Origin: Porites lobata
Lineage: Eukaryota; Cnidaria; Anthozoa; Scleractinia; Poritidae
Length of the DNA: 64,000 bases
Assembly (NCBI GenBank): GCA_942486035.1
Contig: CALNXK010000177.1
Coordinates: 826,001 to 890,000 of the forward strand
Direction: 5' to 3'
The translations under genes and the position numbers were made by a program. Numbering within the stretch: the first letter of the stretch is position 1; the number at the start of each line of letters is the position of its first letter. Below the pieces are notes generated by a model. That model worked only from the letters and a program-made list of their open reading frames with translations, made no database searches and was not told the DNA's origin. Positions 36,701 to 48,332 of this stretch are shown piece by piece.

Positions 36701-39700
36701 ATATTGTTCCAGGTTGAAAAAAATATTTGTCCAAAGTCATAATTGAATAACAACATTTCACCTGTCTTGTCTATTCATTTCGTTGAGGCCCAACCTCGTG
36801 CCCAGGGCTTTTCCTTTAGAAAATGGGACTGATGGGCGGGAAAGGCCCTGGGGACCAGGAACGTAAGGGAGAGTTTATGGGATCGTCTGGGCTGGGAGCA
36901 CGGACTTTATGCGACCAAGTTGAATAATGCCAAAACCACATGCAAGTTGCTCTGTGCCTTTCAGAACAGAAAATTAGCACGTTCCCTGTAGCTAAGGAAT
37001 CCCATAAGCGCTCGCGGTCACTCTCGATCCCAGGCTACCCAACGGATTTTAGGGTACATAGTATACAGTACAAAGTGACTATTGATGTATATAGTCCGGC
37101 CAGTAGCTAATGAATCAGTTGTTTTGTTTTGGAAGGTGTGGATTGATGCAGCGGCCCAGGTTCTGTACTCCTTAGCAATGGGAATGGGTGTCAACCTGAC
37201 ATTCGCCAGCTATAATAACAAGAACAATAATATTCTGAAGTAAGAGCAGCCTTAGCAGTCTTTACGCGCCCTTTCAAAAAGCTGTCAAAAAAGTATTGAC
37301 ATTTTTTTAATCGCTATTCTCTATTTTATCCAGGGACTCCCTCATAATTTCCATCACAAACTGTGCCACCAGTGTGTTCGCTGGCTTTGCAATATTTTCT
37401 ATTTTGGGGTTTATTGCTGGACAGCAAGGAAAGAGCGTAGCTGATGTAGCATCACAAGGTACTAGCTGCTCTTGTTTAACTTCGTTAATATCCGGAAATC
37501 TCTGAAGGCTTTGGATCTTGTTCGAATGTCTTATGGTTATGAGCTTTATGAAGAAAATATGCTTTGGCTCTCTATTTTTCAAGAAGCCTCTCTATGTACG
37601 TTGAAATGTGACTCCAGTATACACAACTTCGTTGTTATAAACTATTCTGGCATTTTGTCTTATCCTATTAGTACTAAGAAACCACATGATGTTTTTTGGG
37701 ACTTCGTAATTACTCGGAAATCTTACATATTTGAAAAGCATTTCGTAAGACTGCTTAAACCTTTGAAAGTCTCCAAGCAGCTGAGGGGAGACATCCTCCC
37801 AAAATTCTTCGAAAAAGACTAGTTGTATAATAGTTTACTCCTATTGACAACAGAGTATGTTTCATGTGAAAGATGTTTAGCTTATTCCTTTTTCTTACGT
37901 ATTTAACTTAAAATGCTGATTTTCTTATCGATGCAGAGCCGAGCCCTATTCTTACAAACGCTTGACCAACTGATAATTTTGTGATTCTAGTGATCGCTTA
38001 GTGCTGTATCGGAAGTAATTCCCTACCCATCCTGCCTGAACTTGGGACTTCCAAGAGGGTGGTGTTAGGCATTTATATAAAAAAATAAAACCTTTTGGTA
38101 GTATTTTTTTCTTACAAGGATTCCAAACAGATTTGCCAATTCTGCAATTGATTTTACCGAAGCGACGCAGACTCGTTCTAGTCGTCTTAACAAGTGCTGC
38201 ACCCTCGACATTAATGAACCGCTCCTGTGCCGCGCCGGGCTGTGAAGACAACTGGGAATGAGTCTACACGTGAAACCGAATGAGCTGGAAGCTTGTTAAA
38301 AATCCTTACGTGATTACGTCATTGTTGGTTTTTTGAAGGTCCCGGATTAGCGTTTATAGCCTACCCAGCAGCTTTAGCGGAGCTGCCAGTCCCTCAAGCC
38401 TGGGCTGTGCTGTTTTTCTTCATGCTGATTATGTTGGGTTTAGACAGTCAGGTAAATAATATAACTAATACAGTGGTAAGATTTTAAGGGAATTATGTTT
38501 GGCAGAGGATGAAGTAAGTGAGCGACCAAAATAGGCCACTTCCGAGTTCCAAAAACCCTCACTTTCAAAATGAGGCTAGGTGCACAACCGTTTCTTGTGA
38601 AAATGAGTTTTATTTGCATGAGAATGAAAAATGATTTCTATATCAAAGGCTGAGCACCTACCCTCGTTTTGAAACAGAGGCCCGGGGAAACTCGGAAATG
38701 GCCTATTGGATTTTATCTGAGTTGTTACGACTCCTGGGTGTATCTTAATCCCCAGGGAAAAGCTAACAGTGTTTTTTGATCACTCTCTTCTTAAATGAAC
38801 CGGAAAGGTCTGTTGCTCAAGGCTAAGCATTTTCGACCGCTCGAATTTCATGGATTAACAAAATTTCTTAATTATAAATTCCTCACTAACGGTCACTTTT
38901 GTTGCTGTGTCTTTTTTCAAATCATGTCATGCATTTTTTTTAAAAATAGTTAATCAAGTTCTGTATTTTTGTATTTTATTTTCAGTTTGGTCAGGTGGAA
39001 ATAGTTGCTGCATGTATAATCGAGCATTACCCTCGAAAGTTGAGTCGCTATCGGGAGCTTGTTGTACTTGTTATATGTGTGATACTCTTCCTGCTTGGTC
39101 TTTCCTGTGTGACTGAAGTGAGTTATTGGAAATGGTGCTTTAAAGTTACAGAGAATCGATCTGTATCGCTATTATTGTGTTAAGCATCTTTGTCATTTTC
39201 CCAAACGTTTCGTTATGTTCACTGTCGTAGCTCTCATGTTTTTTTCTTCTCATCATCATCGTCATAATCACAGCGTCATCATTGTAATTTGTGTTTTTCA
39301 CGGTTTTCAACGTCATCATTATCATCATTATCAGTATCATCATCATCATCATCATCATCATCAGCGTCATCGTCGTCGTCGTCGTCGTCATCATCATCAT
39401 TGACATCATCTCCCATAGTACCATCCTACATTTATTAAAATTAATTGGTACGTGCTCTGCGATGTGTCGATTTAATAAGTAAGCCGCTTTCTTCTGTACA
39501 ACACGCTTAGAACTGGAATACTAGGCCCGTTTTAAGTTGGCAAAGTCGCTGTTTCTTTAAGTTATGCCTGAAAAATGTGTGCTTGACAGCATAAATTTCT
39601 TTTTCTATTTCACAGGGTGGTATATACGTGTTTAACCTATTTGACTCGTTCTCAGCTGGTTTATCACTTCTGTTCATTGTATTTTTGGAGCTGATTGTCG

Positions 39701-42122
39701 TTGCATGGATTTACGGTAAGTTGACTTTGTTTGGATTCATACTTTCAGATGAGTGGAAAAATGAACTCATGTGAATTCCCCTAGGAGCCGAAAGATTTGC
39801 ACGTGACGTGGAAGACATGATCGGGCATCCAATCTCCAAGTGGTGGTTGATCTGCTGGAAATATGTTTCGCCACTTATGGTTCTAGTAAGTACACAAATC
39901 TAAAACGTTAAAAATAATTATCATGCATTTTGCCTGAATAGTGATTCACTTTAACTGCCTTTAACCTGCAGCTTGGTAGTCTGTACTTGTAGGCGGGGGA
40001 GGGGGAGGGGAGGGGGAGGGGTGTCTTTGAGCAGAGAAGATTGGTAAACATGCGTACTGCTGCGAGACCTGCGATATTCTGTAACATTCTGATTTGGTTT
40101 TGTGTGGCATTATTCACTACCACTTCTCTACTCTTTCAGTTCTTGCTGAAGTTGCTGAAACTACTGGGTACTTTGACTTTTTTGTCTTCCGAATATCTAT
40201 TTCGATTTTTTCAGAATAAACAAATTGAATGCTGGGTACCATAAACACTTACGCTCAATATAAAGCCAATCAGGTTAGGTTCCGTCCGAGATAAACTTCT
40301 AGGCGAACTTAAGAGCAACTTGCTATTAGGTTTTCGCGTACTTTTTCTACGCTCTCCCGAAAAAAAGAACCCCTGATCGCAGGCAGATTATTCAGACGTC
40401 GGATATAACGCTGCCGAATTTAACTCCATTTTTTGTAAATATTCCCAGTCTCTAAAACAACTTGTTATCTAATATGGATACAAAATGTAAAAGTTTCCAT
40501 AATTAGTGCATTATTTTTGGCACATGTGAAGTGCGACGTCTGGATGAAATGTGTAACCAAAGTCGAATCTTCGACTGTTTCGGTGGCAGATTCGGCAAAG
40601 TTGTATTTAATTTGAAACTGGCGAATTTAATTGATTCAGAAGTCACATCTCACGTGCTGTTAATTCTCGAATTACACTCGGCACATGTGAAATTGGACGT
40701 TTGAACTGGACCTAACGTTGGCTTATTCTATATTTAGGGTATACTGCTGTTCAGCTTAATCAAGTCTTCTAGAATCAAGTATGAGGACTACGTCTATCCC
40801 GCCTGGGGGGAGGCCGTAGGGTGGATCATTGCTGCAACGTCCATGCTGTTTGTGCCTATCCTCATCGTGAAAACTATTGTAGACATTTATTGTTTTGAGA
40901 AAGGTGGCGCAAGCTCCGCTCAGGTAGGGGTTCACAGTCATCTCGCTACCAAACCATCTCGCCACCAACGAGAAATAGACTCGCCTCCAACGAATGATTC
41001 TCAAATAATTGGCACAGCTTACTTACATAGTATTATTTACCTATAGGTGGCGAGGTGACACAGTACCTGTATGTGAACCAGTTTTGTCCTTGCCTTTAAT
41101 TTACCACTTCAGAAACGCGAAAGAAACTGGGTCGAGTTAACTTCCGCAAAGACTTCTGGGACTATTTTAAGCGACAGGGAGAAAATTGGCCAATAACTGA
41201 CCTGCGCATCCCCAGTAACGTGTTCCAGCCTCCTTCTCGTTTCTAAAGTGGCGATTTTTATCATGTTCATCAATTTCTATTGACTCTTCTTGGTTTTCTT
41301 ACTTTTAGCTCGTTTTCTTCCAAATTTCTTAAAGCACTTTCGTTGAATCTCGGCTATAAGGCAAACTTGTGACTTTCGATGCGTGCTTTAAGTTGATGTT
41401 ACACGGGACGATTCGCAACCACGATTTTTAGCGCAACATGGCGTTGTAATGCTGGACCAATGTTGTAACCATTTGAAACAATGTCGCAGCTCGCAACAAT
41501 GTTGTAACACTGTGTTGCGCTAAAAATCGTCGTTGCGAACATCACCTTTATGGTAACAAGATTAGGCTGGTTGATCAGTCGCATGCGCGTCTTAGAATAT
41601 TACTACTTGTCCATATTTCTTTGAGCAGATTATATGCTAGGTTAAGCTTTCAGTATACTTCTAGGGAGATGTAAAAAAGGGAGGATGGGGACTTAACCCT
41701 TTAAACCTTAAGAGTGATCAGCATCAAATCTCTCCTTGTAATAGCAGTGCTTTGTAAAACAGAGTGGTCACGCCAGAATTAAGGACATGATCGCACAAGA
41801 TGTATTTACTTGATATTTTATCAACTTCTCTCCACTACTTCTATAGTAAATGAATAGGGGCAACAAATGAGAATTCAAATTTTGATCTTAGGGTTTAAAG
41901 GGTTAAACTTAAGCCTCTGTATTTTCTATTTTTCTCCTCTCCTCACCAATCTAGGCTTCTCACGCAGTCTAGGCACGCTATAATTGAATTTATTTTTACA
42001 AATTCTTTTTTGTCTTTTAGACACTTCATACGGCCATATTTGTGCCTAAAGAATTCAACGCCTTGGAAATGAAGCATGTGGAAGGCGGCATTGAACCACC
42101 GGTGTATATAAGAAATATGTAA
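33721..42122 (+). CDS. SLC6-family Na+/Cl--dependent amino acid/GABA-type transporter (13 exons, 593 aa)
   Basis: Exons: 33721-33925, 34419-34553, 34833-35043, 35621-35753, 36185-36319, 37136-37239, 37334-37458, 38339-38451, 38986-39117, 39616-39715, 39785-39885, 40738-40923, 42021-42122; all phases close at 593 aa, typical for 12-TM SLC6 carriers. TM1 holds the Na+/substrate core GYGNMWRFPY; the position that is Asp in monoamine carriers is Gly (FCVGYGN), which argues for an amino-acid, GABA or taurine-like substrate. KNGGGAFLIPYLL and EQCVGQF follow (TM2). The second extracellular loop has the conserved Cys pair (GCHHPWNTPDC) and two glycosylation sites (NAS, NAS). Exon 6 gives TM6 (YSLAMGMGVNLTFASYN), exon 7 TM7 with SITNCATSV, exon 8-9 the LDSQFGQVE block. 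A CAG acceptor lies at 33717-33719, two bases before ATG, so the 5' UTR is probably on a separate exon. The exact substrate cannot be told. Confidence 0.94.
34640..34774. mobile_element. Short MITE (SLC6 intron 2)
   Basis: GGCGGATCCAGG at the left is matched by CTGGGTCCGCTACTGG at the right in inverted orientation; the interior is G/C-rich (GGGGCCCGGGGGCCC). About 135 bp, non-coding. Confidence 0.5.
36789..36860. repeat. Hairpin repeat (SLC6 intron 5)
   Basis: CCTCGTGCCCAGGGCTTTTCC and GGGAAAGGCCCTGGGGACC are inverted partners separated by about 25 bases, a ~72-bp foldback of the kind left by small MITEs. Confidence 0.6.
39255..39406. repeat. TCA/TCG microsatellite (SLC6 intron 9)
   Basis: About 150 bp of CATCATCATC with interspersed CGTCGTCGTC. 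It creates spurious poly-His/Ile and poly-Met frames on both strands that are not genes. Confidence 0.9.
39993..40022 (+). repeat. G-run cluster, potential G-quadruplex (SLC6 intron 11)
   Basis: Five runs of four to five G separated by single A residues (GGGGGAGGGGGAGGGGAGGG and on) lie on the transcribed sense strand, enough for a stable intramolecular G-quadruplex in the pre-mRNA. Confidence 0.75.
41393..41548. mobile_element. MITE (SLC6 intron 12)
   Basis: CGATTTTTAGCGCAACA near the left end pairs with TGTTGCGCTAAAAATCG near the right; flanking bases (GATTCGCAAC and GTTGCGAACATC) extend the inverted repeat. About 150 bp, non-coding. Confidence 0.75.
41693..41906. mobile_element. piggyBac-like MITE, copy B (SLC6 intron 12)
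   Basis: Ends TTAACCCTTTAAACC and GGGTTTAAAGGGTTAA with TTAA borders. The interior matches the copy at 20017-20229 in the opposite orientation, including the GAGTGATCAGCATCAAAT block and TTGATATTTTATCAACTT. Confidence 0.85.
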
Positions 42123-43119
42123 CTAAACTGCAGTCGAGAGATGATCTTGACCGTTTCTTTCAACTGATGTTTAATTTGCTCTTTGATAACTACTACATAT
42201 GGAGCGTTCTTGCGGTAAGAATCCAAAGCGGAGAACTGAACTGGCATATTCACGTTTGCATTTTGCTGTGGTGGCATACTATCAAAGTTTGTGCTACCAC
42301 CACGCTACTTACTTGGAATGCTTTATCTTGCTAGCTGTGACTTTATACCTTTGTGTAACATGGTATAACCAGGGAAGAGTGGTTTTTTTTTTCAATGGAA
42401 TTATCAGCGCAACAGAGAAAACAAGTGTATCATGTGTGTCGCGATGGTAAAAAGTGGCGAGAAAATCTTGATCAAGCGCTGTTTTTTTCGTTTGCCTTTG
42501 CTATAATAGTCTAGGCATCCTAATGATGCGAACAGTTACGAGTTTTAGATATTTCGAGCAGCAATAATTTGCCGTCTGTCCTCTTTGAATAGTTCTGATA
42601 TTTACGGATCTATTGCTGCAAAAATGAATTTCAAGACACTAAAATTATTTTTTCTTTTTGTGTGAAAGAGATGCCCTTCTGTTAGAAGAAAGGCAGATGT
42701 AAATAATTTAGAACAAAGTAGCGAAATGGATTTATACTTTATTCCATGCATAAGAGAAAATATATACGAAAACAAATTCATTTTTCATCTCTGTACTGTC
42801 CTTTGTCGTTTGTTCAGTTTCTCGGCCCCAGTAATTAATGAACATTCATATATTAATGCAAAACTGATGTATTATCGTCAAGCCTGTATCAAGCAGACTA
42901 CCATTAAATCACCGCGAACAGACTTCCTACGAGGTTTGTCTAGCGTGGTTGCTTAATACAGGTCGGCCAAAATTATTTTCCTAATTCAATTTCTTGTCGA
43001 AGTATATAAAATTTTATGTAGATATTATATATTACATATCGCAAGTTTTGGTTTGTTGCCTTGTTTTCTTTTGTCCTCCTTCTGCGCAACATGAAGACGA
43101 AATCGAATGCCGCTATACT
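42123..43119. other. Probable SLC6 3' UTR and intergenic DNA; no other gene seen
   Basis: AT-rich sequence directly downstream of the SLC6 stop codon. I found no convincing AATAAA before 43.1 kb and no conserved frame. Confidence 0.4.
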
Positions 43120-43396
43120 ATTTGAATTTTGAGGGGAAGGGGGGGTGTTGGGGGTATGGGTGATTTGGTTTGTGCAAGAATTTTTTTCCCCCACACCTCT
43201 GGTGATAGAATTTTCTCCTGACATGCAACGGGGTAACATTTTTTCCAGCGTTATATGCCATGAAAGGTATTTTTTTCAGTGCAGGAATATTTTTCGCCGG
43301 GCATCTCCTTACAAGAAATTTTTCCCCCTCGAAATCAGTCTGTATTATATTTTTCTCTGAAATCACTCATACCCCCTCCCCCCTCAAAAGTCAAAT
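43120..43396. mobile_element. MITE with G-rich inverted ends
   Basis: ATTTGAATTTTGAGGGG at the left is matched by CCCCTCAAAAGTCAAAT at the right, and the match extends inward (GGGGGTATGGGTGATT with its inverted partner at about 43362-43380). The interior carries repeated GCAAGAATTTTTTTCCCC-like strings resembling those in the element at 47095-47322. Confidence 0.75.
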
Positions 43397-44035
43397 GTTC
43401 GGCCCATTACAGAAAATAAATCGCCTGAACATGGCTTTGAAAACAATGTCTTTTTCAATCTTCAAAAAGTCAATAATAATTCATAAACAAAAAACAAAAG
43501 AAATTAATGTTGAATGTGTCTTTTTATCTGATAAAGACAGAACTAAACTTTACGTCCATTTTTTTAGACCAAAATAACCCCAAATATCAATATTAATGCA
43601 AAAATGAGTTGATCTGTATCAGAGATTTTAAATGACGCCGTTCAAAAAACTCGCAGTCGTGTATGATAGCTTATTATCAGGTTTAAAAACGCGAGGCGAG
43701 GCCGAGAGTTTTTACATCTGATAATACACTCCTGCTAGTTTTGTAAACAGTACTTTTGTTATACATACTTGGGTCAGTGGTCGCTGCATTTGCACATACG
43801 ACTAAAAAAAGGAAAAAGATCCCAATAACAAAGTTGTAAAGAAAAAAGCTCCTTGAGTTTTTCCGATATCTTGGACCGGAAAGCCGTAGGCGCCTCATGG
43901 GATTTAATGGAGAAAGAGAAAGTCGTTACGATTAGAGTAAAACAGGAAACTAAATAAAATCTCTTCATTAGTCTCGGAAAGCCTTTTTTAAGTGAGAACA
44001 GTCCAGCTCCGTGCCAATCAATTTTTTTGATTGAC

Positions 44036-44689
44036 CAGGGACCGCGGAGCAAGGTAAAAAGTGGGAGGGCTGACCATTGAAAATAATTTTTTCTAATAAA
44101 CGACCAACATACACTGTCGGTTCAGATTCAATGCAAGAAAAGACGCGATTAGAATTTTAGTATAGAAAATACTACACTGAAGTGATCTGAAAAATTTCTA
44201 ACTATGGCCGTTCACTGTTCAAGTAATGTAATTCTTCTTGCCATCGAATATTTCATTGATTCGAGAGGAGAAAGACAAAATATAAAACTTTTATCAACTC
44301 AAAACAACTACTAACCTTCGTTTGGCTTGAAAAAGCTAGAAATTTTCTTCATTTCGTCTTATAAAACTGATAAAAAACTCTGCCGGAGCTGGAAGTACAA
44401 AACACGCTGCCGAACGAAGCGAAGGGGTGGCCAAGGCATGGCGTTTGATCAAGGGGCAAGTCGGCCCCTGAGCACAATTACCGCGAAAAGCACAGGAAAC
44501 TCACAAAATGCCTGGGGTTTGAAATTAAAGAAAATACAGAGAATATAGCGGAATATAGACGGAAAAAACTTGTTTCAAGTCTTTTTTTAATTTTAATTAT
44601 TTTTCTTTTTAGCATAAAAAGTGGGGGCGGGGGAGCAAAAAAGTGGTGGGGCCGCGGCCCTACAAGCCCCTCCCCCTCCGCGGTCCCTG
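44036..44689. mobile_element. CAGGG-ended TIR element with 5-bp TTGAC duplication
   Basis: Ends CAGGGACCGCGGAG and CTCCGCGGTCCCTG are perfect 14-bp inverted repeats, flanked by TTGAC at 44031-44035 and 44690-44694. CAGGG termini are typical of hAT-like elements, some lineages of which make 5-6-bp duplications; the class call is an inference. It is 654 bp long and has no transposase frame, so it is non-autonomous. Confidence 0.82.
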
Positions 44690-44742
44690 TTGACAGGTGA
44701 TAATTAAACTGATGGTATAATTATATGCAATGTGCTGTGCTT

Positions 44743-44814
44743 GGCCTGTTGGTCTAGTGGCATGATTCTCGCTTAGGGTGCGAGAGGTCCCGGGTTCGAC
44801 TCCCGGACAGGCCC
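44743..44814 (+). tRNA. tRNA-Pro (anticodon AGG)
   Basis: A 72-nt cloverleaf: acceptor GGCCTGT/ACAGGCC with discriminator C, D-arm with the GGTCTAGTGG A box, anticodon stem CTCGC/GCGAG with loop TTAGGGT (AGG at 34-36), and T-arm CCGGG-TTCGACT-CCCGG (B box). CCA is not encoded, as in eukaryotes. A TTTT Pol III terminator follows at 44825. There is no intron. Confidence 0.97.
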
Positions 44815-45073
44815 AACTTCCATGTTTTATTTCTTTGTTTGTTTGTTTGTCTGTTTTAAAATAAATTTGTTTTTGCTTTTTTTCTCTCCATCCCGAGAGA
44901 CCCTTGAAACAAAGTTGGTCTTGCTCAAAGTTTCATTCGCCACGCAATCCAAATACGTGACGAGCGAAATACTGGTTCAGCTTCGATCCCCGAAAGCATC
45001 CTCGGTGAATACTTATAACTGAGAACATGCAACATTGCTAATTTCCTTTGATGATGTTCATCTTTTTCCCAGA

Positions 45074-45503
45074 TACCGTATTTATTCGATTAACCGCCCT
45101 GGGCGCTTATTAAATTTTTGGACCTTGAGAGTGGGCGCTTATTCGAGGTGGGCGCTTATTCGAGGCTGGGCGCTTATTAAATTTTCACCATTTTCAGCAA
45201 GTGAAGTACGTTTATTTGTAACAAAACAAGAAATGCTAATAACAAAACGCGAAGAAGTAATAAAGCAAGGTTTCTGTAAAATACTCTGAAGAAGACTCCG
45301 TCCTCGGGGAAGTCTCTTATTAGAATTTACTCACTCAAGTGGGTGGGGTGAGGTGAGCGCTCATTTGAGTTTGATTGGGAGGAGTAGGGGGTGGGCGCTT
45401 ATTCGAGGGTGGGCGCTTATTAACTTTTTCTGCCTTTGGGATGGGCTCTTATTCGAGGTGGGCGCTAATTCGAGGTTGGGCGCTTATTCGAATAAATACG
45501 GTA
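45074..45503. mobile_element. 430-bp MITE built of GGGCGCTTATTCGAGG repeats
   Basis: The ends TACCGTATTTATTCGA and TCGAATAAATACGGTA are perfect inverted repeats. Between them GGGCGCTTATTCGAGG or close variants recur about eight times. No transposase. The same repeat family, more worn, is at 2676-3000. Confidence 0.85.
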
Positions 45504-46310
45504 CCTGTTTCGTTCTTTGATTCTACATCGGGTAATGGCCTGGGAAATAGGATCGGTTCTGCGTGGTTACCAAGCTTTCGTTTGTAATTCGCGCCATGAT
45601 AAATCAGTTTGCTTTCCTGGCATCAACGCAGAAAATGTCTTCATTTAAAACATCTCATTGCAGATTCTGGTAAAGTAGTCGTTCTTGTACGATATAGGTG
45701 GCTTTCCAGGTTTAGATCAGGCATCTTGACACCCGATTCGGACCAGTGTGGCGGCTATCGGTCTCTCGGTATATGGATGCTGACTCAAAGTTTCGCAAGC
45801 CTTGAGCGATTCCAATCAGCCGATTGAGCGAAGGGAGCAAGTGTTTGGATTGATGTGAGTTTTTTCTGTATTTATTCAGTATCTTCGCTAAGTAATAGTA
45901 TTATATTCTTTAATACAATATAAAAGCCAGTTTGGCAAAGAAACTTTCGACTTCCGGTCCCGCCAACGTTCCTCGTCTTCCTCAGCGTTCCTGCTCGAAC
46001 CTTTTCACTGTAAGCTTTAATATATCCATTTGTAAAAGCTTAAGTTATCTTAGTTCTGTGCATTTAAAAAAGCCATTCATGTTTTTATCTTATTAAGCTT
46101 GCCTGTAAGCGGTGTTAGTGTGGTGTGAGAGTTTCATTAATTATCTTCTTGTGGATGCTTTTTAAACTATTACACTTTTAACCTACATTTATTATGTTTT
46201 CGAAGAAGATAGATTCAAAAAGTAATTCAACCCTAAATTAATTTTAAAATATGGATATAAAAAGAAAAGAAAAAAGAAGGAAATGTTTATACTCAAGAGG
46301 GAGAAAATTG
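45504..46310. other. No gene seen between the first two tRNA genes
   Basis: AT-rich DNA with one chance frame (45609-45827) and no recognisable motif or inverted-end element. Confidence 0.4.
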
Positions 46311-46382
46311 GGGCCTGTCCGGGAGTCGAACCCGGGACCTCTCGCACCCGAAGCGAGAATCATACCACTAGACCAACAGGCC
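46311..46382 (-). tRNA. tRNA-Pro (anticodon CGG)
   Basis: On the minus strand a 72-nt cloverleaf is almost identical to the other two proline tRNAs, with acceptor GGCCTGT/ACAGGCC, discriminator C, anticodon loop TTCGGGT (CGG) and T-arm CCGGG/CCCGG. A TTTT terminator follows within ten bases on the transcribed strand. There is no intron. Confidence 0.97.
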
Positions 46383-46612
46383 AAGACGGAAGTTAGTGAG
46401 TGCAAAAGTCGTATTTAAAAGATATCCCTTTTGCTCAGCTCCCAAGTGTTTTGGGGAATCAAGGAATTTTTTAAAACAAAAACTTTGCTGAAGGTTAAAT
46501 AAGTTATTTAAATATATAAAGACATAGACTTCTGGTTTCCTAAGGATAACGGCTTATTAAACCCCAAATCGCTAGTGCGAGACAAACACAGGAAATCGTC
46601 GAATTTGAATCA

Positions 46613-47088
46613 TGATAGTTCGAAGGCCATCTTGACGAGTAGGCAGCCACGTGAGAAATTACAGTAGACTGTTTGTATGAGAATCTTATGTCGAATAATT
46701 TCCATAAAACAGCTGTTCTGAAAAAATGTGAATTGTAAACAAAAGCTTCACTTCTACTGAAAAAATCTGAGGGCGTTGATACATGCAGCTACACGCTCTA
46801 GAACCACTTTTTAAAATTTTCTATACATTTGCTTGTAAAAATATATCTTCCTGCCGACTAAAATTTCCCGGGAAAAATTGCAGACAAATATATGGAAAAA
46901 CTAAACCAAGTGTCTGGAGAAATTTAAGCGCAGTTACGGCTCCCAAAATTTGTTAGTAAAATCCTTTGCTGTCTCGCTTTAGTTTACAATTCATTTTTTT
47001 TTTTCAGAACAGCCATTTTACGTAAATTATTCGACATAACACTGTAATTTCTCACGCGGTTGCCCACGATGGCTTCCAAAATAGTGAT
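46613..47088. mobile_element. Foldback element with ~130-bp arms
   Basis: Left-arm blocks CGTGAGAAATTACAGT, TTATGTCGAATAATTT and CTGTTCTGAAAAAA recur inverted at 46970-47075. End sequences TTCGAAGGCCATC and GATGGCTTCCAA are also inverted. There is no coding capacity. A possible ATAGT duplication on both sides is not certain. Confidence 0.65.
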
Positions 47089-47094
47089 AACTTA

Positions 47095-47322
47095 GGGACG
47101 GACCATTAGAAAAGTTATGGGGGGGGGGGGGGGGGAATTTTCGAGCTGCAGGAATTTTTTTTCGTTATCAAATTCCTCGAATGAATTTTTTTCAGGCCCT
47201 TGCATGAATATTTCTTAGGGGTTAATTGGCTTGCAAGAATTTTTTTTCATTTAATTTTCCCTTGCGCGAATTTTTTTTTGTACTTCGCCCGCCCCCCCAT
47301 AAGTTTTCTAATGGTCCGTCCC
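47095..47322. mobile_element. 228-bp MITE with TTA duplication
   Basis: Ends GGGACGGACCATTAGAAAA and TTTTCTAATGGTCCGTCCC are inverted, bordered by TTA at 47092-47094 and 47323-47325. A 17-base G run lies just inside the left end and a C-rich run inside the right. The GGGAC ends and TTA borders resemble the element at 16662-18333, so both may be mobilised by one PIF/Harbinger-like family. Confidence 0.85.
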
Positions 47323-47839
47323 TTAGCAGAGAAAAATCATAACACATGATTTGGCAGAACTTCAGTCATCATCACATGTGGTTCCGCTACAATTATCACG
47401 CGTGATGAAAGCATCGTGCATGTCTCTCGATAATTCTCCAGCAAGTGAAGCTGAGTAAAATCATATACGCTAATTCAAGGCCAGTCTTACATGAAAATTA
47501 GTTTTTGAATTACATCGAACGATCCCACACGGTAATTTCCTGTGAAATCGAACTGTCCGTCAGTTTAAAGTGAAAAAACCATGAACCCTGCCGACTGGCC
47601 CTGACGAAGCGGAAAGCAGTTTAATCCTATCGCTAAAACACGCTAAATTAGGTGTGATTTAGAAGAGGCCGAGTTTTATAAGTGGAAATATCAATAACAA
47701 CAACAACTTTACTTGCAAACAATTTACTCGAAGATAGGTCTTTCACTTGCAAATTTATGCACTTCTAGTTACATGTTAAACCGGTACTTAAACTTAAAGA
47801 CATATAAGTAATTAAATTTACCCTTGCATTAGCATGAGT

Positions 47840-47911
47840 GGCCTGTTGGTCTAGTGGCATGATTCTCGCTTTGGGTGCGAGAGGCCCCGGGTTCGACTCC
47901 CGGACAGGCCC
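47840..47911 (+). tRNA. tRNA-Pro (anticodon TGG)
   Basis: A 72-nt cloverleaf with acceptor GGCCTGT/ACAGGCC, discriminator C, anticodon stem CTCGC/GCGAG with loop TTTGGGT (TGG), and T-arm CCGGG/CCCGG. A long T-rich stretch just downstream supplies the Pol III terminator. Together with the AGG and CGG genes it completes the eukaryotic proline set. Confidence 0.97.
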
Positions 47912-48320
47912 CATTACCTTTTCTTTTTCTTTTTTCTTTTTTTTTTTAACCTCTTACTTGATCTTTTTTTTTTTCGGATATCAGCTTTTTGGTTTCTTTT
48001 ATAAGTAAACTTAAAAATCTAATCCCAAAAATTTCATGCCAACTATTAGCATTTGTCATTTGTTTGTAAAATTTCTGCCGCCATTGAAGTTCGCTTTATA
48101 TTGCTTTTAATAACCAAACGCAGAGTCAAACCGGTCTCCCGCTCATTAAAAGGACAGGATACTTGTGGCCTGCGACCATTCCCTCATTGCTGTAATGGTT
48201 AGTTTGCACAATGTAAAGTTCACAATTAAACCACAGGCACACCAAGCTCAGATTTAAAACTCGCTGGAGTCGCGCTGAATTGGCAAAAAGTGCTAAGAAC
48301 ACACCGTAAATTAGTATAGG
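47912..48320. other. No gene seen downstream of tRNA-Pro(TGG)
   Basis: A T-rich tract (to about 47975) followed by AT-rich DNA without motifs. Confidence 0.4.
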
Positions 48321-48332
48321 TAAAAGCGTGAA

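Noticed and set aside
37472..37822. 116-codon frame after SLC6 exon 7
   Set aside because: It lies in an intron, has no motif, and the exon 7 to exon 8 splice keeps the SLC6 frame.
39146..39482. Open frames rich in Met, Ile and His on both strands
   Set aside because: They are translations of the TCA microsatellite.
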